Counted from the stretch's first letter, positions 28,047 to 37,132 are shown. The stretch: 64,000 nucleotides of DNA from CAVVYV01 sp963818205 (GCA_963818205.1 CAWFRG010000009.1:62001-126000), one strand, 5' to 3'. Made by a program: numbers and translations. The notes: generated by a model not told the origin, from the letters alone.

Positions 28047-28841
28047 TCAGATCGAGCTGCCCCCGTTACGGCGTGCCCAGCCGGGCAGCTCACTCTGCTC
28101 GAGCACGATGCGGCCTGGACCATCACTGCGGACACGCACCTTGCTGCCGTTCTCGAAGCCCGCTTCGAAGAACGCCCGCTGCGGGATGGTGATCCGCCGC
28201 TTCTGGTTGATCACCGCCTGGCCGCTCTGGCCAAGCTTTCGCTCGTACCTGGTCGGCTTGGTGCGGCGAGGCGAGGGCAGTGGGGGAGGGAGGATTCGAA
28301 CCTCCGAAGGCAGAGCCTGACGGTTTACAGCCGCCGTCCTTTGTCCGCTTGGATACTCCCCCGGACTCGCGACCGATTCTAGAGTCGCCGGCTCGCCATA
28401 AACGATCTCCCCAATCGGTTGGCCGGGCTCGATTTCGTGCTCCGCGTACTTGGGTCCACCAAGGCTAATCGCACTCAATCCCTCAAGCGCAGCGGACGGG
28501 ATGAGCCATCGACGACCGCGATTGGTGAGCACGAAGAGGAATTCAAATCGCGACGGATTGAGCTTCTTGCTCGTGCCACTCCAACTCTGGTTGCCGCCAC
28601 ACGTCCTCACCGCGACCACACTGCGTTGGTGCCCGTCCGGCGTCAGCGTCTCCTGGGTGGAGGTCTTGACTTGGATCCTCAGCAGGCGATCACCCAACTC
28701 CGCGACAAGGTCGAAGTGAGAGCTATGCCCAAACGGGATCATCACCGTCGCGCCCTTGCTTGTCAGCCACTCGATCGCGGACGCTTCCCCCAAGTCGCCC
28801 TGTTGGCGCCGGTTGACGACCCGCTCAGATTCCCGCTTCAT
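28047..28841 (-). CDS. PD-(D/E)XK nuclease ORF reading through tRNA-Tyr into an AbrB domain
   Basis: 264 codons from ATG 28841, with TACGTT (28848-28853, minus strand) six bases upstream. Residues 1-155 match the group I intron-associated PD-(D/E)XK endonuclease type (PDDEXK_5): GDLGEASAIEWL (Glu19), HFDLVAELGDRLLRIQVKTS (Asp44, Gln57, Lys59), GGNQSWSGTSKKLNPSRFEF and LGGPKYAEHEIEPG. Codons about 160-187 are the sense strand of tRNA-Tyr. Residues about 208-250 form an AbrB/SpoVT-like DNA-binding module (VINQKRRITIPQRAFFEAG). No stop occurs in between. It may be one fused protein or two genes separated when RNase P and Z excise the tRNA; a GTG at 28214 could start the AbrB part alone. Confidence 0.7.
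   Translation of the reverse strand: MKRESERVVNRRQQGDLGEASAIEWLTSKGATVMIPFGHSSHFDLVAELGDRLLRIQVKTSTQETLTPDGHQRSVVAVRTCGGNQSWSGTSKKLNPSRFEFLFVLTNRGRRWLIPSAALEGLSAISLGGPKYAEHEIEPGQPIGEIVYGEPATLESVASPGEYPSGQRTAAVNRQALPSEVRILPPPLPSPRRTKPTRYERKLGQSGQAVINQKRRITIPQRAFFEAGFENGSKVRVRSDGPGRIVLEQSELPGWARRNGGSSI
28281..28362 (-). tRNA. tRNA-Tyr (GTA)
   Basis: Complete class II cloverleaf on the minus strand: acceptor GGGGGAG/CTCCCCC, D stem TCC/GGA, anticodon stem GGCGG/CCGTC around CTGTAAA (anticodon GTA), a long variable arm, T arm GGAGG-TTCGAAT-CCTCC, discriminator A. The 3' CCA is not encoded. The whole gene lies inside the open frame of the nuclease/AbrB ORF on the same strand. Confidence 0.95.
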
Positions 28842-28931
28842 GCACGAAACGTACGGTCGAACCTGTGGCAGCTTTCGCGCCGGGTCGAACAATTGTGTGA
28901 AACCTGGTCCGCGGCGATAGCGTCCCTTCAC

Positions 28932-29643
28932 GTGACCGACCTAGACGGACGGGTGATCGCGATCGCCGGGGCCGGCGGCGGCCTCGGCCCGGTGGTGGCG
29001 AAGCGCCTCGCGGACGCCGGCGCCACCCTCGCCCTCGCCGATCGAACCCAGGAGCACGCCGACGCGGTGAAGGACCCGCTCGGGCTGCCCGAGGAGCGCG
29101 TCGACGCCCGCGCCGTCGACCTCCTCGACGAGAGCGCCGCCAACAACTGGGCCGCCGCCCTCACCGACCGCTTCGGCGCCGTCGATGGCCTCCTCCACCT
29201 GGTCGGCGGCTATCGCGGCGGCGAGCCGATCCAGAGCTTCGATCTCGCCGACTACGAGCTCCTCCACAACCTCCTGGTTCGCACCCTGCAGCTCGCTACC
29301 CGCGCCCTCCACTCCGCCCTCACCGCGAGCGAGCACGGCCGCTTCGTGCTCGTCTCCGCCGCCGCCGCCCAGAAGCCAACGGATACCAACGCCGCCTACG
29401 CCTCGGCCAAGGCCGCGGCCGAGGCCTGGACCCTGGCCCTTGCCGATTCCTTCGCCGGCAGCGGCGCCACCGCCAACATCATCGTCGTCAACGCGATCGA
29501 AACGCCGCAGATGCGGGAGGAGAACCCCGAAGCCGAGCGCCCCTCCTTCACCCCCGCCGAGGACATCGCCGAGGCGATCGCCTTCCTCTGCTCGGACGCC
29601 GCGACGCCGGATGAACGGCCAGCGCTTCCCGCTCCATCCCTGA
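28932..29643 (+). CDS. Short-chain dehydrogenase/reductase
   Basis: NAD(P)-dependent oxidoreductase of the classical SDR type. VIAIAGAGGGLGPVVAKRLA carries the glycine-rich dinucleotide motif, ALADRTQEHA the ribose-side strand, HLVGGYRGGEPI replaces the usual NAG motif, VLVSAAAAQKP supplies the Ser strand and AAYASAKAAAEAW the catalytic Tyr-x3-Lys. An indel near 29605 shifts the tail; the other frame ends MNGQRFPLHP at the stop 29641-29643, the usual SDR terminus, so about 237 residues. TAGCGT (28918-28923) is eight bases before GTG 28932. Divergent from the nuclease ORF. Substrate unknown. Confidence 0.8.
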
Positions 29644-29683
29644 CCCGAATCGCTCCTGCGACCCTCGCTACAGTGGGCCCGCC

Positions 29684-29756
<73 letters not shown>

Positions 29757-29973
29757 TCGCTCTCTCAGCGGGGTTCGGCACATTCGGCAGGGCTCCCCGA
29801 CCCCGCCAATCGGCTCCATGGAAGCCTGATGGAAGCCTGCGAGGTGCCCTATGCGAGGAGGACTCCCGGATCTGAGATACCGGAGCCGTGAGGATGCCCC
29901 GCCGTCACCTGTGTTGTCGAAATGTTCACGAGATTACGAGCACTGCGCAGCGATGGCGCTGTAGTGTCCGTTC

Positions 29974-30378
29974 ATGGATCAAGGCCGCGTCGCAGCCCTG
30001 ACCTTCTTCGCTGGGGTCCCCGAGGAAGAGCTCGACGCCGTCGCACGTGTGGCGTCCGTGCGCGAGTTCGCGGTCGGTGAGGTGTTAATGACCGAGAGGG
30101 AGTTCGGCCATTCGCTCTTCCTGGTCGAGGCCGGTTCGGCCGACGTCTCGATCGATGGGGCACAGGTCGGTGTGGTCGGACCGGGCGACGTGATCGGCGA
30201 GATCGCTGTCCTGGCGTCGGGCCGGCGCACCGCCTCCGTCGTCGCCACCTCCCCGGTGCGGGTCATCTCGTTGTTCAAACGCGACGTCTGGGCGCTCGAC
30301 CGCGAGGCGCCCGAGGCGGCCCGCCGCCTGCGGGCGGCGATCGAGGAGCACACATCGCGTCCTCGTTCGGCTGGATGA
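29974..30378 (+). CDS. Small cyclic-nucleotide-binding-domain protein
   Basis: 134 residues consisting of a single cNMP-binding (CRP-like) beta-barrel: FFAGVPEEELDAVARVASVR, FAVGEVLMTEREFGHSLFLV, then the phosphate-binding-cassette region GPGDVIGEIAVLASGRRTAS and a short C-terminal helix. There is no helix-turn-helix, so it is a stand-alone sensor or partner domain rather than a regulator by itself. TAGTGT (29962-29967) lies six bases before the ATG without a ribosome-binding site. It is the only gene between tRNA-Thr and the displaced copy of the tRNA 3' half, so it may be cargo of a former integrated element. Confidence 0.75.
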   Translation: MDQGRVAALTFFAGVPEEELDAVARVASVREFAVGEVLMTEREFGHSLFLVEAGSADVSIDGAQVGVVGPGDVIGEIAVLASGRRTASVVATSPVRVISLFKRDVWALDREAPEAARRLRAAIEEHTSRPRSAG

Positions 30379-30394
30379 CCTGATACGCGCGGAA

Positions 30395-30436
30395 ATGGTA
30401 AGGAAGGGGTCGCCGGTTCGAGTCCGGCTCCGGGCT
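30395..30436 (+). repeat. Displaced 3' half of tRNA-Thr (att-like direct repeat)
   Basis: 42 bases identical to 29715-29756, from the anticodon loop to the discriminator base of tRNA-Thr, 680 bases downstream in direct orientation. Roughly 80 further bases on the 3' side are also similar but diverged. This is the arrangement left by site-specific integration into a tRNA 3' end; no integrase is present between the repeats. Confidence 0.85.
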
Positions 30437-30595
30437 CTTGCTCCACTAGCGGGATTCGACGGATCGGCAGGCCCCACCCGGCCCAAAGCGGCCTGACGGA
30501 AGCAGTGGAAGTCCGAAACGGTATATTCCCGCTTTTGGGGTTCGAGGGAGCCGACGAGTAAAGACACGTGGACACTGATCGGACACTTCAAGTTA

Positions 30596-32094
30596 GTGGC
30601 GGGCGCCAGGGCTCGGCGGGTTGCCGTGCTCGTGGCGTGTGGCCTGCTCGCCGCGCTCGCGTTTCCCACGGCCGCTCCCGCGAAGCGGGGCCTTATGACC
30701 GGCTTTGGGCGGTCACGTACCAGTCCGGCGACCCGGCCGAACGTGCTTTCTGGCTGGACCGGACGGTGGAGTCCGGGGCGGGGATCGTGCGTTTTGCTGT
30801 CGCTTGGGCAGAACGTCGCGGGGCCTCAGCGGCCACCCGACCCCACAAACCCCGGCAGCGCCTCCTACGACTTCTCTTCAATCGACCCGGGGGTGCGCGA
30901 TGCCGAGGCGCGTGGCCTCGCGGTACTGCTGACCGTCAACGCGCCCCGGCCTGGGCGGAGGGACCGGGGCGGCCGGCCTCGGCAGCTCCGGGCACCTGGA
31001 AGCCGAATCCCTCCGACCTTGCCGACTTCATGCCAGGCGGTCGCCGCTCGCTACTCGGGCAGCTTCGATCCCGATGGCCCCGGCCCGGCGCCGCCGCTCC
31101 CCGCCGTGCAGGCGCTGCAGATCTGGGACGAGCCCAACCACGACTTCTGGCTGTCGCCGCAATTCAGGGGAAGACCGCCGTCGGCCCCGACCACTACCGG
31201 GAGATGCTCAACGCCTCCTACCAGGCCGTGAAGGCGGTCAACCCGCAGATGCTCGTGGTCACGGGCGGCACCGCCCCGTATGGGGATCCTCCCGGCGGCC
31301 CCTATTCGTCGATTGGCGCCCGTCCGGCCCGTGCAGTTCTGGCAGCGAGCTCCTCTGCGTGCACCCGGCGAAGAAGGACGAAGAAGAAGAAGGGGAAGAA
31401 GAAGAAGGAGAAGCGGCGCCTCGCAAGGAAAGCTCGTGAGGACGCAGGGTTGTCCCGGCCCGGCGATGTTCGACGTCTTCGCCCACCATCCGATCGGCAA
31501 CACCGGCGGGGGGCCGCTGAATCCGGCCCCATCCGAACGACGCTTCCACGCCGGACCTGGGTCGGGTCGTACGCGTGCTGCGCGCGCGCCGAGAGCGCCG
31601 GGACGGCGTGCCGGGCCGCCACCCGGTCTGGGTGACGGAGTTCTGGTGGGACAGCAACCCTCCGAATCCCTCGGGCGCCCCTCTCGGTGTACAGGCGCGC
31701 TGGATCGAGCAGTCGCTCTACCTGTTCTGGAAGGCCGGCGCGAGCGCGGCGATCAATTTCCAGATTCGCGACGCGACCGAGCGGCCGAACGTGCGCGCCG
31801 GGTTCCAGTCGGGGGTCTTCTTCAGCGACGGCCGGCCCAAGCCCTCTCTCACCGCCTTCCGCTTCCCGTTCGTCACCGAGCGGATCAACAAGCGAACTGC
31901 TGCGCGCCTGGGGCAAGGCTCCGGCGGCGGGCAAGCTGGTCATTCAGCGAAGGCAGGGGGGACGCTGGGTAGCGATCAAGAAGATCCAGGTGGGTAAGGG
32001 CGCGGTCTTCGTCGCCAAGCTTCCGTTGCGCGGGAAGCAGCGGTTGCGGGCGGAGGTGGCCGGCAACCGAAGCCTCGTCTGGAAGCAAGGCTGA
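30596..32094 (+). CDS. Secreted glycoside-hydrolase-like protein (frame interrupted)
   Basis: Begins with a signal peptide (ARRVAVLVACGLLAALAF, then a short TAAPAKRG). Fragments in different frames give a TIM-barrel hydrolase of clan GH-A appearance: FWLDRTVESGAGIVRFAVAW, YDFSSIDPGVRDAEARGLAV, ALQIWDEPNHDFWLSP (a possible acid/base Glu), YREMLNASYQAVKAVNPQML, MFDVFAHHPIGNTGG, VWVTEFWWDSNPPNP (a possible nucleophile Glu) and KAGASAAINFQI, then a beta-rich tail ending SLVWKQG. At least six indels are needed. A Lys-rich insert lies at about 31360-31430. Substrate unknown; it may trim the cell's own surface glycan. Confidence 0.6.
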
Positions 32095-32216
32095 TCTCGC
32101 AGCGCTCGGTGACTGACGCTCCCAAGCGGCTCGTAATCGGGCGGCTCGGACTCCGGCGCAATCGAGTCTCAGTAAGAACTGGCTGACCGGCCAGCTCCGC
32201 TACGCTGCGGCCCGCC

Positions 32217-33363
32217 GTGGACTTCAAGCTCACCGACGAGCAGCGCGACTTCGTCGCCGCGATCCGCGACTTCTGCGAGCGCGAGGCGGGCACGCCGGAG
32301 CAGCGCGAGCAGCTGACCGAGAACTACACCGAGCACCACAACCAGGGGATCTACGCGAAGATGGCCGAGCTCGGCTGGCTCGGCCTCACCATCCCCGAGC
32401 AGTACGGCGGCTCCGGCGGCACGATGCTCGACGCCTGCCTGTTCATGGAGGAGACCTCCCGCGGGATGGCCCCGATCGGCGGCTACGCCACCACCCTGAT
32501 CGTCGCCGGCGCCACCAAGCGCTTCGGCACCGAGGAGCAGAAGAAGGAGATCCTCGGCGGCATCTCCAAGGGCTCGGTCGAGGCGATCGCGATGACCGAG
32601 CCCGAGGCCGGCTCGGACGTCGGCTCGCTCAGCACCGAGGCGGAGCGCTCCAACGGCGGCTACGTGATCAACGGGCAGAAGGTCTTCATCTCGAACGCCC
32701 ACATCTCCGACCACGTCCTGGTCGTCTGCCGGACCACCAAGGGCGAGTCACAAGCACGAGGGCCTCTCGATGATCTTCGTCCCCCGCGGCGCCGACGGGA
32801 TGGAGATGAAGCCGATCGACACGATGGGCGGCCGCGAGACCAACACCCTCTACTTCAGCGACTGCGAGGTCCCGCGAGGACGCGCTCCTCGGCGAGGTCG
32901 ACCGCGGCTGGGTGCAGCTGATGGCGGGCCTCAACGTCGAGCGGCTGATCCTCGCCGCGACGATGCTCGGGATCGGCCAGCGCGCCTTCGACGACGCCCT
33001 CGCCTACGCCAAGGAGCGGCAAGCAGTTCGGCCGTCCGATCGGCTGCTTCCAGGCGCTCCAGCACCGCTTCGCCGACCTCGCCACCGAGCTCGAGGCGGC
33101 GCGGCTGATGACCTGGTGGGTGGCCGGCCTCACCGACGAGGACCCCGACCGGATGCTGCCCAAGGAGGCCTCGATGGTGAAGCTGTTCGTCACCGAGACC
33201 GCCCAGCGGGTCGCGCTCGCAGGGCATGCAGATGATGGGCGGCTACGGCTACTCCTCCGAGTACGACATGGAGCGCCTCGTCCGCGCCACCCTCGTCTCG
33301 ACGATCTACGGCGGCACCTCCGAGATCCAGCGCGGGATCATCGCCAAGACGCTCGGGCTCTAG
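32217..33363 (+). CDS. Acyl-CoA dehydrogenase (frame interrupted)
   Basis: About 382 residues from GTG 32217. N-terminal helices start DFKLTDEQRDFVAAIRDFCE, then GLTIPEQYGGSGGTMLDA, the FAD-contacting IAMTEPEAGSDVGSL and VINGQKVFISNAHISDHVLV, and the C-terminal domain ending YGGTSEIQRGIIAKTLGL. At least four single-base insertions (near 32750, 32875, 33022, 33222) break the frame. The position that holds the catalytic Glu in many family members (YEGT) is Gly here (YGGT), as in some FadE-type enzymes whose base lies elsewhere or which act in unusual complexes. Likely fatty- or branched-acid oxidation; no operon partner is present. Confidence 0.8.
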
Positions 33364-33426
33364 GTAAGGAACCCAGCTTGGTCTGGCTGCACCGCTGAGG
33401 GCAAGCCCGGGGCGCTATTCTTCGCG

Positions 33427-33456
33427 AACCTCGCGCCTGGGGCCGGAGGTTTTTTT
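33427..33456 (+). terminator. Intrinsic terminator before rpmG
   Basis: Stem AACCTC (33427-33432) / GAGGTT (33446-33451) closed by a G+C-rich 13-base loop and followed by an uninterrupted T-run to 33456. A TATTCT box at 33416-33421 just before it could make it an attenuator in the rpmG leader instead of a read-through stop for the acyl-CoA dehydrogenase gene. Confidence 0.65.
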
Positions 33457-33507
33457 CTGTCGGCTCCCGATCGAGCACCCGCGGCAAAGTAGACAAGCAG
33501 AGGAGAA

Positions 33508-33669
33508 ATGGCCTCAGATGTTCGAATCGCCGTCACCCTCGCGTGCGAGGAGTGCAAGCGGCGCAACTACGAGACGAACAAGTCACGGCGAAACACGCCG
33601 GACCGGATCGAGATGCGCAAGTACTGCCGCTGGTGCGGCCACCACACCCCACATAAGGAGACCCGCTGA
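33508..33669 (+). CDS. rpmG: Ribosomal protein L33
   Basis: 53 residues: begins MASDVRIAVTLACEECKRRN and ends CRWCGHHTPHKETR. Both CxxC pairs are present, so this is the zinc-binding form of L33. Purine-rich AGGAG stands directly before the ATG. It opens the cluster rpmG-secE-nusG-rplKAJL. The tRNA-Trp gene often found between rpmG and secE in actinobacteria is absent; only 12 bases separate rpmG and secE. Confidence 0.95.
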   Translation: MASDVRIAVTLACEECKRRNYETNKSRRNTPDRIEMRKYCRWCGHHTPHKETR

Positions 33670-33681
33670 GGTGGGCGGCTG

Positions 33682-34353
33682 ATGGCCAAGACCCGGGCAC
33701 AGCGGAAGGCCGAGCGCCGCCGCCGCCAGCAGCAGGCGGAGCGCCAGGGCCAAGCCGGTGACGGTGGCGCCGCCGCGCGCGCCGAGGAGGAGCGCGCCCA
33801 GCACGACACCCAGGTGCCGCGGAGCGGCGAGGAGGCCGAGTTCGAGGCGGTGATCGAGAGCGGCGCGAAGACCGAGGACTACGGCGAGCACACGGTCGAG
33901 CGTGACGAGGAGCCCCCCACCGACCAGACGGGCTCACCGGTGCCCGGCGTCGTTCCCGAACCCGCCCGTCCCGTGCCCCCGACTCCAGAGCCCCCCGCTC
34001 CCTCTCGGGCCGACGTCGGCCGCCCCGAGGACGGCACCGTCACCGAGGCTCCGCCGGCGCCCAAGGAGAGCCGCGAGGAGCGCCGCGCCCGCAAGCAGCG
34101 CGAGAAGGAGGAGCGCCGAAAGGCGCGCGCGAAGGAGCTTCAGAAGGGCCAGGCCGAGAAGGCCGAGAAGCGCCGCGGCCCGGTCATCGGCTTCCTCGCC
34201 TCCTGCTGGGCCGAGCTGAAGAGGGTCCAGTGGCCCGACCGCGACACCCTCGTCCAGGCCTCGGCGGTGACCTTCATCTTCGTCGCCGTGCTGGCCGCCT
34301 ACCTCGGCGCCCTCGACGCCGCCTTCAACTGGCTCATCCAGCGGATCCTCTAG
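33682..34353 (+). CDS. secE: Preprotein translocase subunit SecE, long N-terminal tail
   Basis: 223 residues, about three times the usual actinobacterial core. The C-terminal 60 residues are typical SecE: VIGFLASCWAELKRVQWPDR, then a single membrane helix (VTFIFVAVLAAYLGALDAAF) and NWLIQRIL. The preceding 160 residues are charged and low in complexity: a basic/Gln-rich head (AERRRRQQQAERQGQ), a Pro/Glu-rich middle and a Lys/Arg/Glu-rich helix (EERRARKQREKEERRKARAK). The frame is unbroken and the tail is followed in frame by the core, so it is likely real. It partners SecY (62275). Confidence 0.9.
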   Translation: MAKTRAQRKAERRRRQQQAERQGQAGDGGAAARAEEERAQHDTQVPRSGEEAEFEAVIESGAKTEDYGEHTVERDEEPPTDQTGSPVPGVVPEPARPVPPTPEPPAPSRADVGRPEDGTVTEAPPAPKESREERRARKQREKEERRKARAKELQKGQAEKAEKRRGPVIGFLASCWAELKRVQWPDRDTLVQASAVTFIFVAVLAAYLGALDAAFNWLIQRIL

Positions 34354-34373
34354 GCGGACTGGAGACTTCGACG

Positions 34374-34895
34374 ATGTTTCGCTGGTACGTGATCAACACC
34401 TACTCGGGGCACGAGAACAAGGTCAAGCAGAACCTCGAGCACCGCGTCCACACGATGGGCCAGGAGCGCTTCGTGCGCCAGGTCGTCGTCCCGACCGAGC
34501 AGATCTCGGAGATGAAGGACGGCCAGAAGACCCAGATCGAGAAGCGGACGATGCCCGGCTACGTCCTGGTCAACATGGAGATGACCGACGACTCCTGGGG
34601 CCTGGTCAAGAACACCCCCGGCGTCACCGGCTTCGTCGGCTCCCGCAACAAGCCGATCCCCCTCTCCAAGGTCGAGGTGGACCGCCTGCTGCACCGGGAG
34701 ACCGCCGAGCGCCCGCGCACTCGCGCCCAGTTCTCGATCGGCGAGTCGGTGAAGGTGATCTCCGGGCCGCTCGCCGACTTCTCCGGCGAGATCGCCGAGA
34801 TCAACGAGGACGCCGCCAAGCTCAAGGTGCTGGTCTCGATCTTCGGCCGCGAGACCCCGGTCGAGGTCAACTACGACCAGGTGAAGAAGATCTAG
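34374..34895 (+). CDS. nusG: Transcription termination/antitermination protein NusG
   Basis: 173 residues from ATG 34374. The NGN domain begins FRWYVINTYSGHENKVKQNL and contains KRTMPGYVLVNMEMTDDSWG and TPGVTGFVGSRNKPIPLSK; the C-terminal KOW domain is SIGESVKVISGPLADFSGEI to the end. It binds RNA polymerase and couples transcription to translation and Rho. GGAG lies about ten bases upstream. Normal length, without the insertions seen in some bacteria. Between secE and rplK in the standard order. Confidence 0.97.
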   Translation: MFRWYVINTYSGHENKVKQNLEHRVHTMGQERFVRQVVVPTEQISEMKDGQKTQIEKRTMPGYVLVNMEMTDDSWGLVKNTPGVTGFVGSRNKPIPLSKVEVDRLLHRETAERPRTRAQFSIGESVKVISGPLADFSGEIAEINEDAAKLKVLVSIFGRETPVEVNYDQVKKI

Positions 34896-34912
34896 GCTGG
34901 CCTGATCTAGCG

Positions 34913-35344
34913 ATGGCGAAGAAGGTCCTCACCCAGATCAAGCTTCAGATCCCGGCCGGCGCCGCCAACCCGGCGCCGCCGGTCGGCCCTGCGCTCGGCC
35001 AGCACGGCGTCAACATCATGGAGTTCTGCAAGGCGTTCAACGCCCAGACCCAGCAGGACGCCGGCACGATCATCCCGGTCGAGATCACGGTCTACGAGGA
35101 CCGCTCCTTCGACTTCATCACCAAGACCCCGCCGGCCGCCGTCCTGATCAAGGAGGCCGCCGGGATCGAGAAGGGCTCGGGCGAGCCCCACACCGAGAAG
35201 GTCGGCTCGATCACCGTCGACCAGGCCCGCCAGATCGCCGAGCGCAAGATGCCCGACCTGAACGCCAACGACCTCGACGCCGCGACCAAGATCATCGCCG
35301 GCACCGCCCGCTCGATGGGCGTCACCGTGGAAGGGCTGAACTGA
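34913..35344 (+). CDS. rplK: Ribosomal protein L11
   Basis: 143 residues, full length. Signature segments are IKLQIPAGAANPAPPVGPAL, GQHGVNIMEFCKAFNAQT and the C-terminal rRNA-binding KMPDLNANDLDAATKIIAGT with ARSMGVTVEG. It forms the GTPase-associated centre with 23S rRNA. Its stop and the rplA start overlap as TGATG, the junction type used repeatedly in this cluster. Confidence 0.97.
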   Translation: MAKKVLTQIKLQIPAGAANPAPPVGPALGQHGVNIMEFCKAFNAQTQQDAGTIIPVEITVYEDRSFDFITKTPPAAVLIKEAAGIEKGSGEPHTEKVGSITVDQARQIAERKMPDLNANDLDAATKIIAGTARSMGVTVEGLN

Positions 35345-36124
35345 TGGCGCACCGCGGGAAGCGCTACCGCGCCGCCTACGAGAAGATCGACCGCGACCCG
35401 CGCCTATCCGCCGGCCGAGGCGATCCAGCTGCTCAAGCAGGCCGGCGGCGCCGGCTTCGACGAGACGGTCGAGCTTCACATCCGCCTCGGGGTCAACGTC
35501 CGCCACGCCGAGGAGCAGCTGCGCGGCACGCTGGCCCTCCCAGGCGGCCTCGGCAAGGACGTCTCGGTCGCCGTCTTCGCCGAGGGCGATCAGGCCAAGG
35601 CAGGCCACCGAGGCGGGCGCCGACTTCGTCGGCTCCGACGACCTCGCCGAGAAGGTCGAGGGGGGCTGGACCGACTTCGACGTCGCGATCGCCCACCCGT
35701 CGCAGATGCCGAAGGTCGGCAAGCTCGGCCGCATCCTCGGTCCGCAGGGGAAGATGCCCAACCCGAAGGTCGGCACGGTCACCGACGACATCGCCAAGGC
35801 GGTCGGCGAGGCGAAGGCGGGCAAGGTCGAGTACCGCACCGACCGCCAGGCGATCGTCCACCTCTCGATCGGCAAGCGAGCTTCGACGAATCCGCCCTGC
35901 TCGAGAACTACGCCGCCGTGATCGAGGAGATCATCCGCGCCAAGCCCGCCTCGGCGAAGGGCCGCTACATCCTCTCGGTCACCCTGACGACGACGATGGG
36001 CCCCGGGATCCGGGTCGACCCCAACATCACCCGCCGAGCCGAGATCATGGCCGGCGCCGGCCAGCCATCCGCCGACGGCGACGGGGAGGAAGCCGCGCCC
36101 GCCGGGGAGCCGGCCACCGCCTGA
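35344..36124 (+). CDS. rplA: Ribosomal protein L1 (frame interrupted)
   Basis: About 259 residues once three indels are bridged: near 35403 (before YPPAEAIQLL), near 35597 (an extra G in the Gln-Ala segment) and near 35880 (a missing G after SIGK). Family segments are YRAAYEKIDRDPR, VELHIRLGVNVRHAEEQLRG, FDVAIAHPSQMPKVGKLGRI, LGPQGKMPNPKVGTVTDDIA and ASAKGRYILSVTLTTTMGPG. The last 20 residues are an Ala/Glu/Gly-rich tail. L1 is essential-like and single copy, so the breaks are sequencing errors; L1 also normally represses its own operon. Confidence 0.93.
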
Positions 36125-36297
36125 CCGCTACACTGCCGCTTCGCATAGCCGCCCAAGACCGTCGGCGGGGCCCGCTTGAATTGGCTCCAGAAGTCCGGCG
36201 CAGGTGAGCGAGAGTCGAAGGTCGCCCGACCGTCCTCTGGCCCGCCTGCGCGCGGGTCTTTTCTTTGCCCGCGGGAGGCGGAACGAGAGAACTGAGA
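36125..36297 (+). promoter_or_regulatory. rplJL promoter and L10-leader-like region
   Basis: A TACACT box (about 36127-36133) starts the gap, so the rplJ mRNA probably has a leader of about 160 bases. Conserved-looking GC helices in the position of the ribosomal L10 leader are followed by a hairpin CCCGC/GCGGG (36241-36256) with a T-rich run (36257-36266), a likely attenuator. Control by L10(L12)4 binding is known for this position in other bacteria; here it is inferred. Confidence 0.6.
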
Positions 36298-37132
36298 TGA
36301 ACAAGGAACAAAAAGCAGCCGTAGTCGAGGAGCTCTCGAAGGAGCTCTCCGACGCCGAGGCGATCTTCGCGATCGACTATCGCGGGATCAGCGTCCCTCA
36401 GGCGGCGGAGCTGCGCGAGGGCCTGCGCGACGCCGACGCCCGCTTTCGGGTGGTCAAGAACCGGCTCACCCTGCGCGCCGCCGACGCCGCGGGCACTGCC
36501 GAGATCAAGGACTACCTCAGCGGCCCGACCGCGCTTGCTCTGGTCGGTGGCGATCCGGCGCTCGCCGCGAAGACGATCGCCAGCTTGGGGTCCGAGTGGG
36601 AGCTGCTCGACTACAAGGGCGGGATCATGGAGGGCGCGGCCCTCGACCCCGACTGCTTTCAGGCGATCGCCAAGCTGCCCGGCCGCGAGCAGCTCAACGC
36701 CCAGGCTCGCCGGCCTCGTCGCCAGCCCGTTGACCGGGCTGGTCCGCGGGCTCGGCTCGATGGTCCAGGGCCTGGCGATCCAGCTCAGCCAGATCGCCGA
36801 GAAGGGGCTCGTCACCGGCGAGGCCCCGCGGAGGAGGCGCCCGCCGAGGAGGCACCGGCCGAGGAAGGGAGGCACCCGCCGAAGAGGCGCCGGCCGAGGA
36901 GGCACCCGCCGAAGAGGAGGCACCGGCGGCCGAGGAAACCCAGCCGGACCCCGAGCCGAGCGAGTCGCCCGAGGAGACCAGCGAGGAGGAGGCCCCCGAG
37001 GGCGAGGAGGCCGGGGAGGAGTCCCAGGTCGAGGAGACCACCGAGGGCGACGCCGAGATCGGCGGAGGCCCAGGAGGAGGCGCAGGACGAGACTTCAGAA
37101 GATTCCGACGAAGCAAGGAGGATGGCGAGTAG
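36298..37132 (+). CDS. rplJ: Ribosomal protein L10 with acidic tail (frame interrupted)
   Basis: L10 core (about 1-175): NKEQKAAVVEELSKELSDAE, AIFAIDYRGISVPQAAELRE, RFRVVKNRLTLRAADAAG and LSGPTALALVGGDPALAAKT, then LAGLVASPLTGLVRGLGSMV. After it the reading frame encodes about 100 residues dominated by EEAPAEE-type acidic repeats. Indels near 36710, 36830 and 36870 and one near 37060 split it; the best final frame ends KEDGE at 37132. Normal L10 is 165-180 residues, so the tail is lineage-specific. L10 anchors the L7/L12 stalk whose gene follows directly. Confidence 0.9.

Noticed and set aside
33364..33681. tRNA-Trp or tRNA-Met gene expected near rpmG/secE
   Set aside because: No cloverleaf or T-arm consensus (GGTTCGA-type) is present in this stretch on either strand.
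35344..37132. rplA and rplJ as pseudogenes with second functional copies elsewhere
   Set aside because: Breaks are single-base changes with full conservation on both sides, and the genes lie in their normal operon; sequencing error is far simpler.
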